From Acidaminococcus massiliensis (lineage in GTDB: Bacteria > Bacillota > Negativicutes > Acidaminococcales > Acidaminococcaceae): 63,584 nucleotides of DNA. The position numbers and the translations under genes were made by a program. The stretch covers positions 1,978,452 to 2,042,035 of the forward strand of contig NZ_LT608315.1 in the NCBI RefSeq assembly GCF_900095825.1, given 5' to 3'. Positions within the stretch are counted from its first letter, which is position 1, and every line of letters begins with the position of its first letter. The notes beneath the pieces were generated by a model, which saw only the letters and a list, made by a program, of their open reading frames with translations, made no database searches and was not told the origin of the DNA. Positions 44,726 to 53,822 of this stretch are shown here, piece by piece.

Positions 44726-45847
44726 TTACAGCTTTTCCCTATCCGCCACTTCCAAGGCACGGGCGATCACCGCATCCATATCATAATACTTGTATTCTCC
44801 CAAACGGCCTCCAAAGATGACGTTGTTTTCCTGATCGGCCAGGGCTTTGTATTCTTGATACCGGGCGCTGTTTTTGGCATCGTTCACCGGGTAGTAGGGT
44901 TCGTCCCCTACTTTCCATTCAGAGCTGTATTCCCGGCTGATGACGGTCTTGGGCAGGTCATCGCCTGCATCATCTTTGCCGAACTGGAACCATTTGTGTT
45001 CGATGATCCGGGTCCAAGGTGTCTCCCGGTCAGTGTAGTTCATGGCAGCCACGCCTTGGTAATTGGGTTTGTCCAGGAGTTCCGTTTCAAACCGGACGCT
45101 GCGGTATTCCAGGGGCCCCAATTTGTAGCCAAAATAGGCATCGATGGGCCCGGTATAGACGACTTTCTCGGCCAGGGCATCTAGTTCTGCCTGATTGGCC
45201 AGATAATCTGTGTTCAGCCGCACTTCGATGCCGTCCAGCAGATTGGCCACCAGCTTGGTATAGCCTCCCACAGGGATTCCCTGATACAGGGCGTTGAAGT
45301 AGTTATTGTCGAAAGTAAGGCGCACGGGAAGGCGTTTGATGATAAAAGCTGGCAGCTCGGTGCAGGGGCGCCCCCACTGTTTTTCCGTATATCCCTTGAT
45401 GAGTTTTTCATAGATATCCGTCCCCACTAGGGAAATGGCCTGTTCTTCCAAATTCCGGGGATTGGAGATACAGGCCGCTTTTTTCTGTTCTTCGATTTTG
45501 GCTGCCGCTTCTTCCGGTGTCACTACCCCCCACATTTTGTTGAAAGTGTACATATTGAAGGGCAGGGAAAACAGTTCTCCATGGTAATTGGCCACCGGGG
45601 AATTGGTGAAACGGTTGAAGGCAGTGAACTGGTTCACATAGTCCCATACAGTCTGGTTGTTGGTATGGAAGATGTGGGCGCCGTACTGGTGCACATGGAT
45701 GCCTTCTACCGTTTTGGTATAAATGTTCCCGGCGATGTGATCCCGTTTATCGATGACCAGGACTTTTTTTCCAGCAGCTTTGGCTTTTTGGGCAAAAACG
45801 GCACCGTACAGACCGGCACCAACGATCAAGTAATTGTATTGAGTCAT
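44726..45847 (-). CDS. glf: UDP-galactopyranose mutase
   Basis: A 373-residue FAD enzyme: YLIVGAGLYGAVFAQKAKAAGKKVLVIDKRDHIAGNIYT at the start, VHQYGAHIFHTNNQTVWDYV, KGYTEKQWGRPC, LPVRLTFDNNYFNALYQGIPVGGYT and the C-terminal GDEPYYPVNDAKN. It converts UDP-galactopyranose to UDP-galactofuranose for surface glycans. ATG 45847 follows AAGGAGC; the longer frame to 45907 runs into repeat DNA. It is flanked on both sides by GTGAGAC composite repeats. Confidence 0.93.
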   Translation of the reverse strand: MTQYNYLIVGAGLYGAVFAQKAKAAGKKVLVIDKRDHIAGNIYTKTVEGIHVHQYGAHIFHTNNQTVWDYVNQFTAFNRFTNSPVANYHGELFSLPFNMYTFNKMWGVVTPEEAAAKIEEQKKAACISNPRNLEEQAISLVGTDIYEKLIKGYTEKQWGRPCTELPAFIIKRLPVRLTFDNNYFNALYQGIPVGGYTKLVANLLDGIEVRLNTDYLANQAELDALAEKVVYTGPIDAYFGYKLGPLEYRSVRFETELLDKPNYQGVAAMNYTDRETPWTRIIEHKWFQFGKDDAGDDLPKTVISREYSSEWKVGDEPYYPVNDAKNSARYQEYKALADQENNVIFGGRLGEYKYYDMDAVIARALEVADREKL

Positions 45848-45870
45848 GGTTTTAAGCTCCTTTTCGATTG

Positions 45871-45928
45871 CCGGCTGCGCCGGTCTTGGTAACGCCTCTC
45901 GTCTCACGCTTAATGTCTCTCGCCTTAA
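45871..45928 (-). repeat. Composite intergenic repeat (GTGAGAC core, reverse orientation)
   Basis: Hairpin CCGGC..GCCGG (45871-45883) and, on the minus strand, GGCGAGAGACATTAAGC, GTGAGACGAGAGGC (45894-45925). Two related GTCAGAC-type pieces follow at 45953-46030. Confidence 0.55.
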
Positions 45929-46077
45929 GACCGATCCTTCGGGCCTTTCAGATGTCAGACGTCAGCTTGTTGGCTATAAGCAAATCGGTCCTTCATCTAA
46001 ACCCGTACAAAACTGGCATCTGACGTCTCAAGGCCCCGTTAAGGGGCTGTGTCTGACTTCTTCCTAACCGCCGCCCC

Positions 46078-47529
46078 TCAGTACGCCCCTTTATGCTGGA
46101 GGACCACTCCGATGGTCCTCCATAGCAGCATGATATCCAGCCAGACGCCCCAGTTGCGGACGTACCAGGAATCCATCTGGACCCGTTCGTCGTAGGTGGT
46201 GTCGCTGCGGCCATTCACCTGCCACATGCCGGTGATGCCAGGATGGACCATGTAGAAATCTTTGATATACGGGCCGTATTTGGGGATTTCGGCGGTGACA
46301 ATGGGCCGAGGCCCCACTAGGCTCATCTGGCCGATGAGCACATTGAACAGCTGGGGCAGTTCGTCCAGGCTGGTCTTCCGCAGCACCCGCCCCACTCGGG
46401 TCACCCGGGGATCATCTTTCAGCTTGAATTCTGCTTCCCACTCTTTCTGGGCTTCCGGATTTTCCGCCAGATATTCTTTCAGCTTCTTGTCCGCATCCAC
46501 GCACATGGTCCGGAACTTCAGACAGGGAAATAGTTTTCCATCCTTGCCGATCCGCTGATGGGCAAAAATGATGGGCCCCCGGGAATCTAGTTTAATTAGG
46601 AGTGCCAGCAGCAGAAAGATAGGGCTCAAGACGATGACACCGATAGTGGTCAGCACCAGGTCGAACACCCGCTTGATGAACCGGTTGTAAGGCCGAGCCA
46701 GGTTGTTCTTCAGGCTCATGAACATCAGCCGTTCGTTGAACAGGGATTCCACTTCGATGCCGTTCACCGGCAGACCGATCAGATCGGGTACAAAGGCCAG
46801 GTTCCGCACATGGGGCTGGATGGTATGGATCAGCCGGTTCAATTTTTCCGGGGAAAGGCCGGGGGCTGCGATGCAGACATCTTGGACCTGGGTCTTTTCG
46901 ATCACGTCCACTGCCTGGGCAAAGGTCCCCAGATAGGGCAGATTCCCCACGTTTTCTTCCTGAGGCCCGGCATCATCCACATAGCCTATGATATTGAAGT
47001 TCAAGCCCACATCGTCCCGGATACCCTGGAGCACAAGATTGGCTGTTTTTCCAGCTCCCACCAGAAGGACGGGTACACTCCCCACCCCGGCCCAGTTCAG
47101 GATATGGGCGATGATATACCGGGAAAGGGTCACCAAGACAAGGGCAAAGATCCATAACAGGCCCACAAAGAGCCGGGAAGTGCTGGCGGAAATGTGGGAC
47201 AGATAGACAAAGACCACTATGGCGCCGATGGCATAGGTACAGCCCCGGCAGATGCATTCCATGAGCTTCCAATAGCCCATGTGTTTCGTATAGATACCTC
47301 CCTGCCGGAAAAACAACAGAAAAAGCAGAGGGAATGCCACCCACAGGTTGAGCCAGGGCATGTGGAAATGGGCATTCCCGGTTAGAGCTCCCCGCAGATG
47401 GTACGCAAAGAATTCCGCAAGCAGGATCATCAGCCAGTCCGTAATGGTATAGATGGTGGGCAGAAAATAGTTCAGATGATGATGGATAAAGGAATCGGGA
47501 TGGTTTTCCGAAAAGGCAGTATGAGACAT
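46078..47529 (-). CDS. Polyprenyl glycosylphosphotransferase (WbaP/EPS initiating enzyme)
   Basis: A 483-residue protein. Several N-terminal helices come first, then a CoA-binding-like Rossmann region (VPVLLVGAGKTANLVLQGI). The C-terminal catalytic domain has RFIKRVFDLVLTTIGVIVLSPIF, LKFRTMCVDADKKLKEYL, RKTSLDELPQLFNVLIGQMSLVGPRP and the final NGRSDTTYDERVQMDSWYVRNWG. It loads the first sugar phosphate on undecaprenyl phosphate. ATG 47529 follows AAGGAGCG. It is the first gene of the polysaccharide locus on the minus strand. Confidence 0.92.
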   Translation of the reverse strand: MSHTAFSENHPDSFIHHHLNYFLPTIYTITDWLMILLAEFFAYHLRGALTGNAHFHMPWLNLWVAFPLLFLLFFRQGGIYTKHMGYWKLMECICRGCTYAIGAIVVFVYLSHISASTSRLFVGLLWIFALVLVTLSRYIIAHILNWAGVGSVPVLLVGAGKTANLVLQGIRDDVGLNFNIIGYVDDAGPQEENVGNLPYLGTFAQAVDVIEKTQVQDVCIAAPGLSPEKLNRLIHTIQPHVRNLAFVPDLIGLPVNGIEVESLFNERLMFMSLKNNLARPYNRFIKRVFDLVLTTIGVIVLSPIFLLLALLIKLDSRGPIIFAHQRIGKDGKLFPCLKFRTMCVDADKKLKEYLAENPEAQKEWEAEFKLKDDPRVTRVGRVLRKTSLDELPQLFNVLIGQMSLVGPRPIVTAEIPKYGPYIKDFYMVHPGITGMWQVNGRSDTTYDERVQMDSWYVRNWGVWLDIMLLWRTIGVVLQHKGAY

Positions 47530-47628
47530 AAATGCGCTCCTTTTACACAGCAAATTGCGTATTTTATATATAATTTTTATTTTACCATATAAATAGAGGA
47601 AGATGAAGAAAAAAGGGGGAATTGGTAG

Positions 47629-47900
47629 GTGTCAACAAGTTCTCGGTGAAATCTTCATCACGGTATAGTTATTCAGAAATGGGGTCAAAAATTTTTCATC
47701 GCTGCTTCGAGGTCGACGGCGTGGGGGTTCGCCGCTGGCAAACCCGTCCCGGCCTCCCAGATGGGAAAAGTCCTCCTATACCCGTATTGACCTGACCCCC
47801 GCACCTCCTGGCTCCCGGGGTATCGACGTATATCCGCAAAGTGTACCAGCATAGCCAGAGGCCAATTCCGCCCTGCAGGGGTGTAAGCAGAGAGCATCCA
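47629..47900 (-). mobile_element. Truncated ISLre2 relic
   Basis: It begins with the same 23-base end as the intact IS (GTGTCAACA then AGTTCTCGGTGAAA at 47629-47651) and runs parallel to 29751-29930 with point differences, including the REP-like palindrome (47705-47770). It still encodes a fragment like the transposase C-terminus (IYVDTPGA). The rest is missing, so it cannot move by itself. Confidence 0.8.
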
Positions 47901-48104
47901 CTTCAAGCGGATAGCGAGGTCGCTTATACCGTAGCTAAGGACCGAGCTTGCCCGGTGGTGGAGGTATGAGTTCCTAAAAGGACCAAATATCTTGACGAAG
48001 GTACGGGAACTATCCACCTGAGATACAGCAATGGATACTGCAATCATCATATTCCTACTTCTGCCGAACACTCCATCGTTTTCGGCCGGTCCTGCAAAAT
48101 ATCG
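47901..48104. other. Structured non-coding stretch beside the CRISPR trailer
   Basis: No gene is recognised. GGTGG (47954-47958) with CCACC (48014-48018) and AGTTCC (47969-47974) with GGAACT (48006-48011) can form one nested long stem. It may be part of another mobile element or an RNA; no family is recognised. Confidence 0.35.
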
Positions 48105-51100
48105 GCTGACGCCGATGCCCCCATGCGGGGGCGACACCAAGCAGGCCGTCCAGGCCCAGATGGGCCTGATATTTCAATCCACGTCCCCATGTGGGGGCGA
48201 CCAAATCGGCGTTGTACGGTTGTCCAGGGTGGCAATATTTCAATCCACGCCCCCTCACGGGGGCGACAGTCAACCCCAGCAGGTGGTGTATCGCCCCCTA
48301 TTATTTCAATCCACGCCCCCATGCGGGGGCGACCCCATGCTGGGATATGCAGCAGCGGGCGCGCCCCTGATTTCAATCCACGCCCCCATACGGGGGCGAC
48401 CCCGGATGGTCGGACGGCTATCGCCGTGAGGATGATTTCAATCCACGCCCCCTCACGGGGGCGACCAGTGGCATTTTTTGACCGGCAGCAAGTGGCCATC
48501 ATTTCAATCCACGCCCCCTCACGGGGGCGACGTGCGGACATGAGCAAAGGATTTGTAATCAGGATATTTCAATCCACGCCCCTTCACGGGGGCGACTCGG
48601 CAGTATAAGGCACCTCGTCTCTGATCCGGAATTTCAATCCACGCCCCCATGCGGGGGCGACGGTCATGCAATCCATCTTCTTAACCGGAATACCGGAATT
48701 TCAATCCACGCCCCCATGCGGGGGCGACGATTTTTTACGCTGCTGAATTTCATGAGGACATGATTTCAATCCACGCCCCCATGCGGGGGCGACTGCGATG
48801 TGGCGGGTTTTTGCCATATTTGCAATATTTCAATCCACGCCCCCATGCGGGGGCGACGGTGAGGAAGCCCTGGACACCTGGCTAGGGATTACAATTTCAA
48901 TCCACGCCCCCATGCGGGGGCGACTGCCGTTTGGGGCTGGTGGAAAAATGGTTTGGCTTATTTCAATCCACGCCCCCATGCGGGGGCGACGGCGGTCTTT
49001 TTGGCTCTGCCGGATCTACGGCAGCAATTTCAATCCACGCCCCCATGCGGGGGCGACCTGTGCTCTTTGATGGCTGCAACGTCTTTTGCCGATTTCAATC
49101 CACGCCCCCATGCGGGGGCGACGCGGTCTTTTTGGCTCTGCCGGATCTACGGCAGCAATTTCAATCCACGCCCCCATGCGGGGGCGACGCGGTCTTTTTG
49201 GCTCTGCCGGATCTACGGCAGCAATTTCAATCCACGCCCCCATGCGGGGGCGACAAGTCGTGTCTACGGCTCCCCACTCCCGGGCTGTAATTTCAATCCA
49301 CGCCCCCATGCGGGGGCGACGTGGCCTCCGGGATCTACAGCCCCAACGAGGCCAATTTCAATCCACGCCCCCATGCGGGGGCGACCATCGGCAAAATGCC
49401 CATCTACCTCATGGACCAATTTCAATCCACGCCCCCATGCGGGGGCGACGGCAGGACCGCTGATGTCCGGAGATTTGTAGTTATTTCAATCCACGCCCCC
49501 ATGCGGGGGCGACCTATCCACGGTGTTCAGCTTCTTGCGAGGGGCAATTTCAATCCACGCCCCCATGCGGGGGCGACGTCACTGCCTGTATTGTCGCAAT
49601 AGTAGATTCTCATTTCAATCCACGCCCCCATGCGGGGGCGACGATTGCTAGTACGCAAATGATAATTGTTATCAACAATTTCAATCCACGCCCCCTCGCG
49701 GGGGCGACCAGGTTCCCATGATTTGATTATTTTCGTTCCGGATTTCAATCCACGCCCCCTCGCGGGGGCGACGGACCTCCCCCGCCGGGTCCCGGCCCTG
49801 GTCCACATTTCAATCCACGCCCCCTCGCGGGGGCGACCTCGGCCCATCTGAGCAGCTTTCGCCAGTCATATTTCAATCCACGCCCCCTCGCGGGGGCGAC
49901 TTGCCGTGCAGTAGATCTTCCCCTCACGGTAGCCTATTTCAATCCACGCCCCCTCGCGGGGGCGACCAGATTGTTTTAACACGGGCAGGCCCAAACAGCG
50001 ATTTCAATCCACGCCCCCTCGCGGGGGCGACTTGCTTATGAGCAGATTCCATCTTGTCCAAAGGATTTCAATCCACGCCCCCTCGCGGGGGCGACCTGAC
50101 TGGTATTTTAGGATGTTGGACGAGCTACATTTCAATCCACGCCCCCTCGCGGGGGCGACCAGGAGAGCGCTCCCCATGGTCACAGCCAAGGAAATTTCAA
50201 TCCACGCCCCCTCGCGGGGGCGACGTTGGAGTAACATTGTGTTGCTGCTACCAGGCAGATTTCAATCCACGCCCCCTCGCGGGGGCGACCCCCTCCGCTC
50301 CGGAAGGCGCTCCCATCAAGAGTATTTCAATCCACGCCCCCTCGCGGGGGCGACCGAATCTGGCTTTGACTGGCCGGACAACATCCGATTTCAATCCACG
50401 CCCCCTCGCGGGGGCGACAATCTCCGAAGTAACCACCGGGGCATAAGGAGTAATTTCAATCCACGCCCCCTCGCGGGGGCGACCCAAGGTGTGCTCAATG
50501 CGACTACAAAACCGGCAATTTCAATCCACGCCCCCTCGCGGGGGCGACTTTGCCAGCGGCGGCCTGGTGAGCGGCTCCGGCGATTTCAATCCACGCCCCC
50601 TCGCGGGGGCGACTTTTTATTTACCTCTTTTCTTTTTTTGTAACTGATTTCAATCCACGCCCCCTCGCGGGGGCGACTCCCTCAATAAATTTTTCCGTGT
50701 CAGCATATCCAATTTCAATCCACGCCCCCTCGCGGGGGCGACTATTGACGTTTTGGACGTATACAGTTACATTGAATTTCAATCCACGCCCCCTCGCGGG
50801 GGCGACCGTACGAATCATTGTCATACAGTTCTTCATAATACATTTCAATCCACGCCCCCTCGCGGGGGCGACCCTTCATCATCTTCCGGATCCCGATGCT
50901 CCTCGGCATTTCAATCCACGCCCCCTCGCGGGGGCGACCTTCCTTTTGGGACCTATAGAGTATTCGCCGGAAATTTCAATCCACGCCCCCTCGCGGGGGC
51001 GACTTCAGGGGGAGGCGAGTATTACAGTGGATGTAGGCATTTCAATCCACGCCCCCTCGCGGGGGCGACCTAGGATTTAAGACTTCGGCTCCTTATTGTA

Positions 51101-52373
51101 AAATTATTTCAATCCACGCCCCCTCGCGGGGGCGACCAATCTCATTCTGTGCATATTCAATGACCTGCATAATTTCAATCCACGCCCCCTCGCGGGGGCG
51201 ACCGGGATTCCTGGCTACCAGCACCAACACGGGGGCGATTTCAATCCACGCCCCCTCGCGGGGGCGACCCGCCTCGGCCAGTAGTGACGCGTGGGTGTGC
51301 CGATTTCAATCCACGCCCCCTCGCGGGGGCGACCGTCAGTCCCAAATTACAGAGCTGATGGTGTAAATTTCAATCCACGCCCCCTCGCGGGGGCGACTGC
51401 ACTTGACAAAATGCTAAGTATAGTATATGATATTTCAATCCACGCCCCCTCGCGGGGGCGACGGTTAAGACTCCAACTGCAATCAATACTTTTATATTTC
51501 AATCCACGCCCCCTCGCGGGGGCGACATTGATCTTGCGCTTTTTGCTTACGAACAAATTCATTTCAATCCACGCCCCCTCGCGGGGGCGACTATTGCGCT
51601 TCCAGGTATGATTCAGTGTTTCGCTATTTCAATCCACGCCCCCTCGCGGGGGCGACCTACCGCATAGGGCGTCAGGATCAAGAAAACTATATTTCAATCC
51701 ACGCCCCCTCGCGGGGGCGACTGAAGAATGGATGGCAAGATGTAAGGCAGAGGGATTTCAATCCACGCCCCCTCGCGGGGGCGACTATCACTTGCTGTGC
51801 TTTTTCCAGGTTAAGTTCTCATTTCAATCCACGCCCCCTCGCGGGGGCGACCTGCAGCATCTTATTGGTCACGATATTATCATCATTTCAATCCACGCCC
51901 CCTCGCGGGGGCGACCTTGGCATCCTGGAGGTTGGTAGAGTCCGGAGTATTTCAATCCACGCCCCCTCGCGGGGGCGACGGGCATGGTTTCCAGCTGGCG
52001 GAACACCCGGGGTAATTTCAATCCACGCCCCCTCGCGGGGGCGACAATACAAAAACAATATTAAGCAAAAACAAACCAAAATTTCAATCCACGCCCCCTC
52101 GCGGGGGCGACGGATTGAAATGTGGACCAGGGCCGGGACCCGGCGATTTCAATCCACGCCCCCTCGCGGGGGCGACGGATCCGGTTGTCGCTTTTGTCAT
52201 CGGGCAGGGAATTTCAATCCACGCCCCCTCGCGGGGGCGACCAGTACGGCACGGCCCTTGAAACCGACCGGGCTAATTTCAATCCACGCCCCCTCGCGGG
52301 GGCGACTTATCTTTTTCAGGAAGAGATCCAAGATCATCGGGTATTTCAATCCACGCCCCCTCGCGGGGGCGAC
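48105..52373 (-). CRISPR. Type I-C CRISPR array, about 65 spacers
   Basis: 31-base repeats (minus strand GTCGCCCCC, four variable bases, GGGGGCGTGGATTGAAAT) alternate with 32-36-base spacers. The leader and the cas genes are on the right, so new spacers enter at the right end. The left-most repeat (48105-48135) is degenerate in its ATTTCAATCC half, as expected for the trailer. The variable tetraloop is ATGC in most left-hand repeats (with TCAC, ATAC and ATGT variants) and TCGC (plus strand) in all repeats from 49678 to the leader. One spacer occurs three times (48991, 49123 and 49189 regions) and one (52112-52145) copies another part of the array. Confidence 0.98.
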
Positions 52374-52495
52374 TGTCAGACGAGGCAGTCAGATTCCATC
52401 TGACGTTCCCGTCTTTTTTTCGCGAAGGTCAGTTTTCAGATTTCCTAAGCCCCGTTATCCGGTGCTTTTTCTTTCTGTTTGCTTCCCCTTCGCGC
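52374..52495 (-). promoter_or_regulatory. CRISPR leader
   Basis: A 122-base AT-richer gap between the cas2 stop and the first repeat, transcribed leftwards into the array. A GTCAGA...TCTGAC hairpin (52388-52404) lies close to the first repeat, where leader motifs for spacer integration are expected; an A-run (minus strand) near 52416-52422 is also present. Confidence 0.75.
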
Positions 52496-52786
52496 TTACA
52501 GCACCATGGGGGCTTCAGGGTCGTAAGTCCTTTTGGCTCCCAGGTGCTGGATTTTGTTCTGATAGGTGTTGCCCAGGTTGTAGAACCGCAGGCTGTCGTG
52601 GTCTTTGTCGATGAGGGCTTCCAGTTCTCCTTTCAACAGGACGAACTGGGCCTGGTCCAACAGGCATTCGAATACGGAATTCTGCACCCGCTGTCCGTGG
52701 GCCACACAGCATTTGGCCACTTTCCGCAGCCGGGCTCTCCCGGCCGGGGTTTCGGTGTTTACATCGTAGGTTACCAAGATCAACAT
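52496..52786 (-). CDS. cas2: CRISPR-associated endoribonuclease-like Cas2
   Basis: A 96-residue Cas2: MLILVTYDVNTETPAGRARLRKVAKCC, VQNSVFECLLDQAQFVLLKGEL and YNLGN, the ferredoxin-fold pattern with the N-terminal Asp. It forms the Cas1-Cas2 integrase. It follows cas1 by four bases and is the last gene before the leader. The longer open frame (to 52819) has no conserved N-terminal residues. Confidence 0.95.
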   Translation of the reverse strand: MLILVTYDVNTETPAGRARLRKVAKCCVAHGQRVQNSVFECLLDQAQFVLLKGELEALIDKDHDSLRFYNLGNTYQNKIQHLGAKRTYDPEAPMVL

Positions 52787-52790
52787 TGCT

Positions 52791-53822
52791 TCACTTCCCC
52801 AAAAATGCCGGATACCCATCCAGATCCTCTCTCAGCCATTTGGCCAGGAGCAGGGCCTGGACGTAGGGGAAAAGTCCCCAGGGTATCTTTTCTTTCAAAA
52901 AGGGATGTTCCAGTTTTTCCTGCTTCCGTTCCTGCCACCGGGTGAGGAAGATCTTCCTTCCCTCTTCGTTCATCAGAACGGCACCGGTTTCCGTCTTTTT
53001 GAAGTGTTTCCCAGTAAGGCTCCGGGTGTTGACCAGGGAAAGGACGAACCGATCGGCAGCCAGAGAACGGAACTCTTCCATCAGGTCCAGGGCCAGGGAT
53101 TTTCTCCCGGGCCGGTCCCGGTGGAGGAATCCCACGCTGGCATCCAGTCCCACTGCTTCCAGGGCATGGGCGCAGTCAGCAGCCAGCAGGGTGTAGGCAA
53201 AGGACAGCAGCGCGTTCATGGGGTCCAGGGGCGGCCTCTTGTTCCGTTCCCGGAAGAAAAAGGTCTTTTTATCCCCCAGGATCAGCTGGTCGAACAGGGA
53301 GAAATACACATGGGCGGCATTCCCTTCTATCCCCCGCAGCTGGTCTCCGTCCCTGGCCTGCTGCAGATCACGGAGTGCCCCTTTCAAAGTCTGGATGGCT
53401 TCCCTGAACTGTTCCTCCTTCACCGACAGAGGATGGTCCCGGAGGAACCGCATCAAGGTGACCCGTGCATTCCAGATTTTCCCTGTCAGGAACCACCGGC
53501 CAAGCTGGAGACTTTCCTCCTCCCTGTCGCTTTTCCGATACTGGGCCTTCCGCAGCAGCACATTTCCCAGCCCGGTTCCGCTGATCCGGGCCAGGAATTT
53601 TCCCTGGGGTGTCAGAAAAGTAAAGCCGATGTTCTGTTCCGCACAGGCCCCCAGAAGAGCCGGTGACGCCCCTTTGTATCCGAAATAAAAGATGCTCTCC
53701 AGGTTCAACAGGGGAATCCTCTGGACCACATTTCCATCCTTCCATGCCGTCAGATTCTGGTTCTCCAGGGACAGATAGAGGTCTTCCGACAGGATGAACA
53801 GGGTATTCAGCAGTCGTCTCAT
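52791..53822 (-). CDS. cas1: CRISPR-associated integrase Cas1 (type I-C)
   Basis: A 343-residue Cas1: MRRLLNTLFILSEDLYLSLENQ at the start, catalytic Glu166 (GIEGNAAHVYF), His234 (GFLHRDRPGR) and Asp246 (ALDLMEEFR). All metal ligands are present, so spacer acquisition should be active, in line with the long array. ATG 53822 overlaps the cas4 stop (ATGA) and has GGAGGAGG upstream. Confidence 0.96.
   Translation of the reverse strand: MRRLLNTLFILSEDLYLSLENQNLTAWKDGNVVQRIPLLNLESIFYFGYKGASPALLGACAEQNIGFTFLTPQGKFLARISGTGLGNVLLRKAQYRKSDREEESLQLGRWFLTGKIWNARVTLMRFLRDHPLSVKEEQFREAIQTLKGALRDLQQARDGDQLRGIEGNAAHVYFSLFDQLILGDKKTFFFRERNKRPPLDPMNALLSFAYTLLAADCAHALEAVGLDASVGFLHRDRPGRKSLALDLMEEFRSLAADRFVLSLVNTRSLTGKHFKKTETGAVLMNEEGRKIFLTRWQERKQEKLEHPFLKEKIPWGLFPYVQALLLAKWLREDLDGYPAFLGK

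Noticed and set aside
51203-51237. Spacer ending in ACGGGGGCG, similar to the repeat end, as another array-derived spacer
   Set aside because: Only about nine bases match and the rest has no counterpart in the array, so chance is sufficient; the 52112 spacer matches over all 34 bases.
48031-52614. Many overlapping open frames across the array, with repeated NFNPRPHAGAT-like or SIHAPSRGR-like peptides
   Set aside because: They are translations of the 31-base CRISPR repeats; the spacing follows repeat-spacer units and no ribosome sites or known domains are present.
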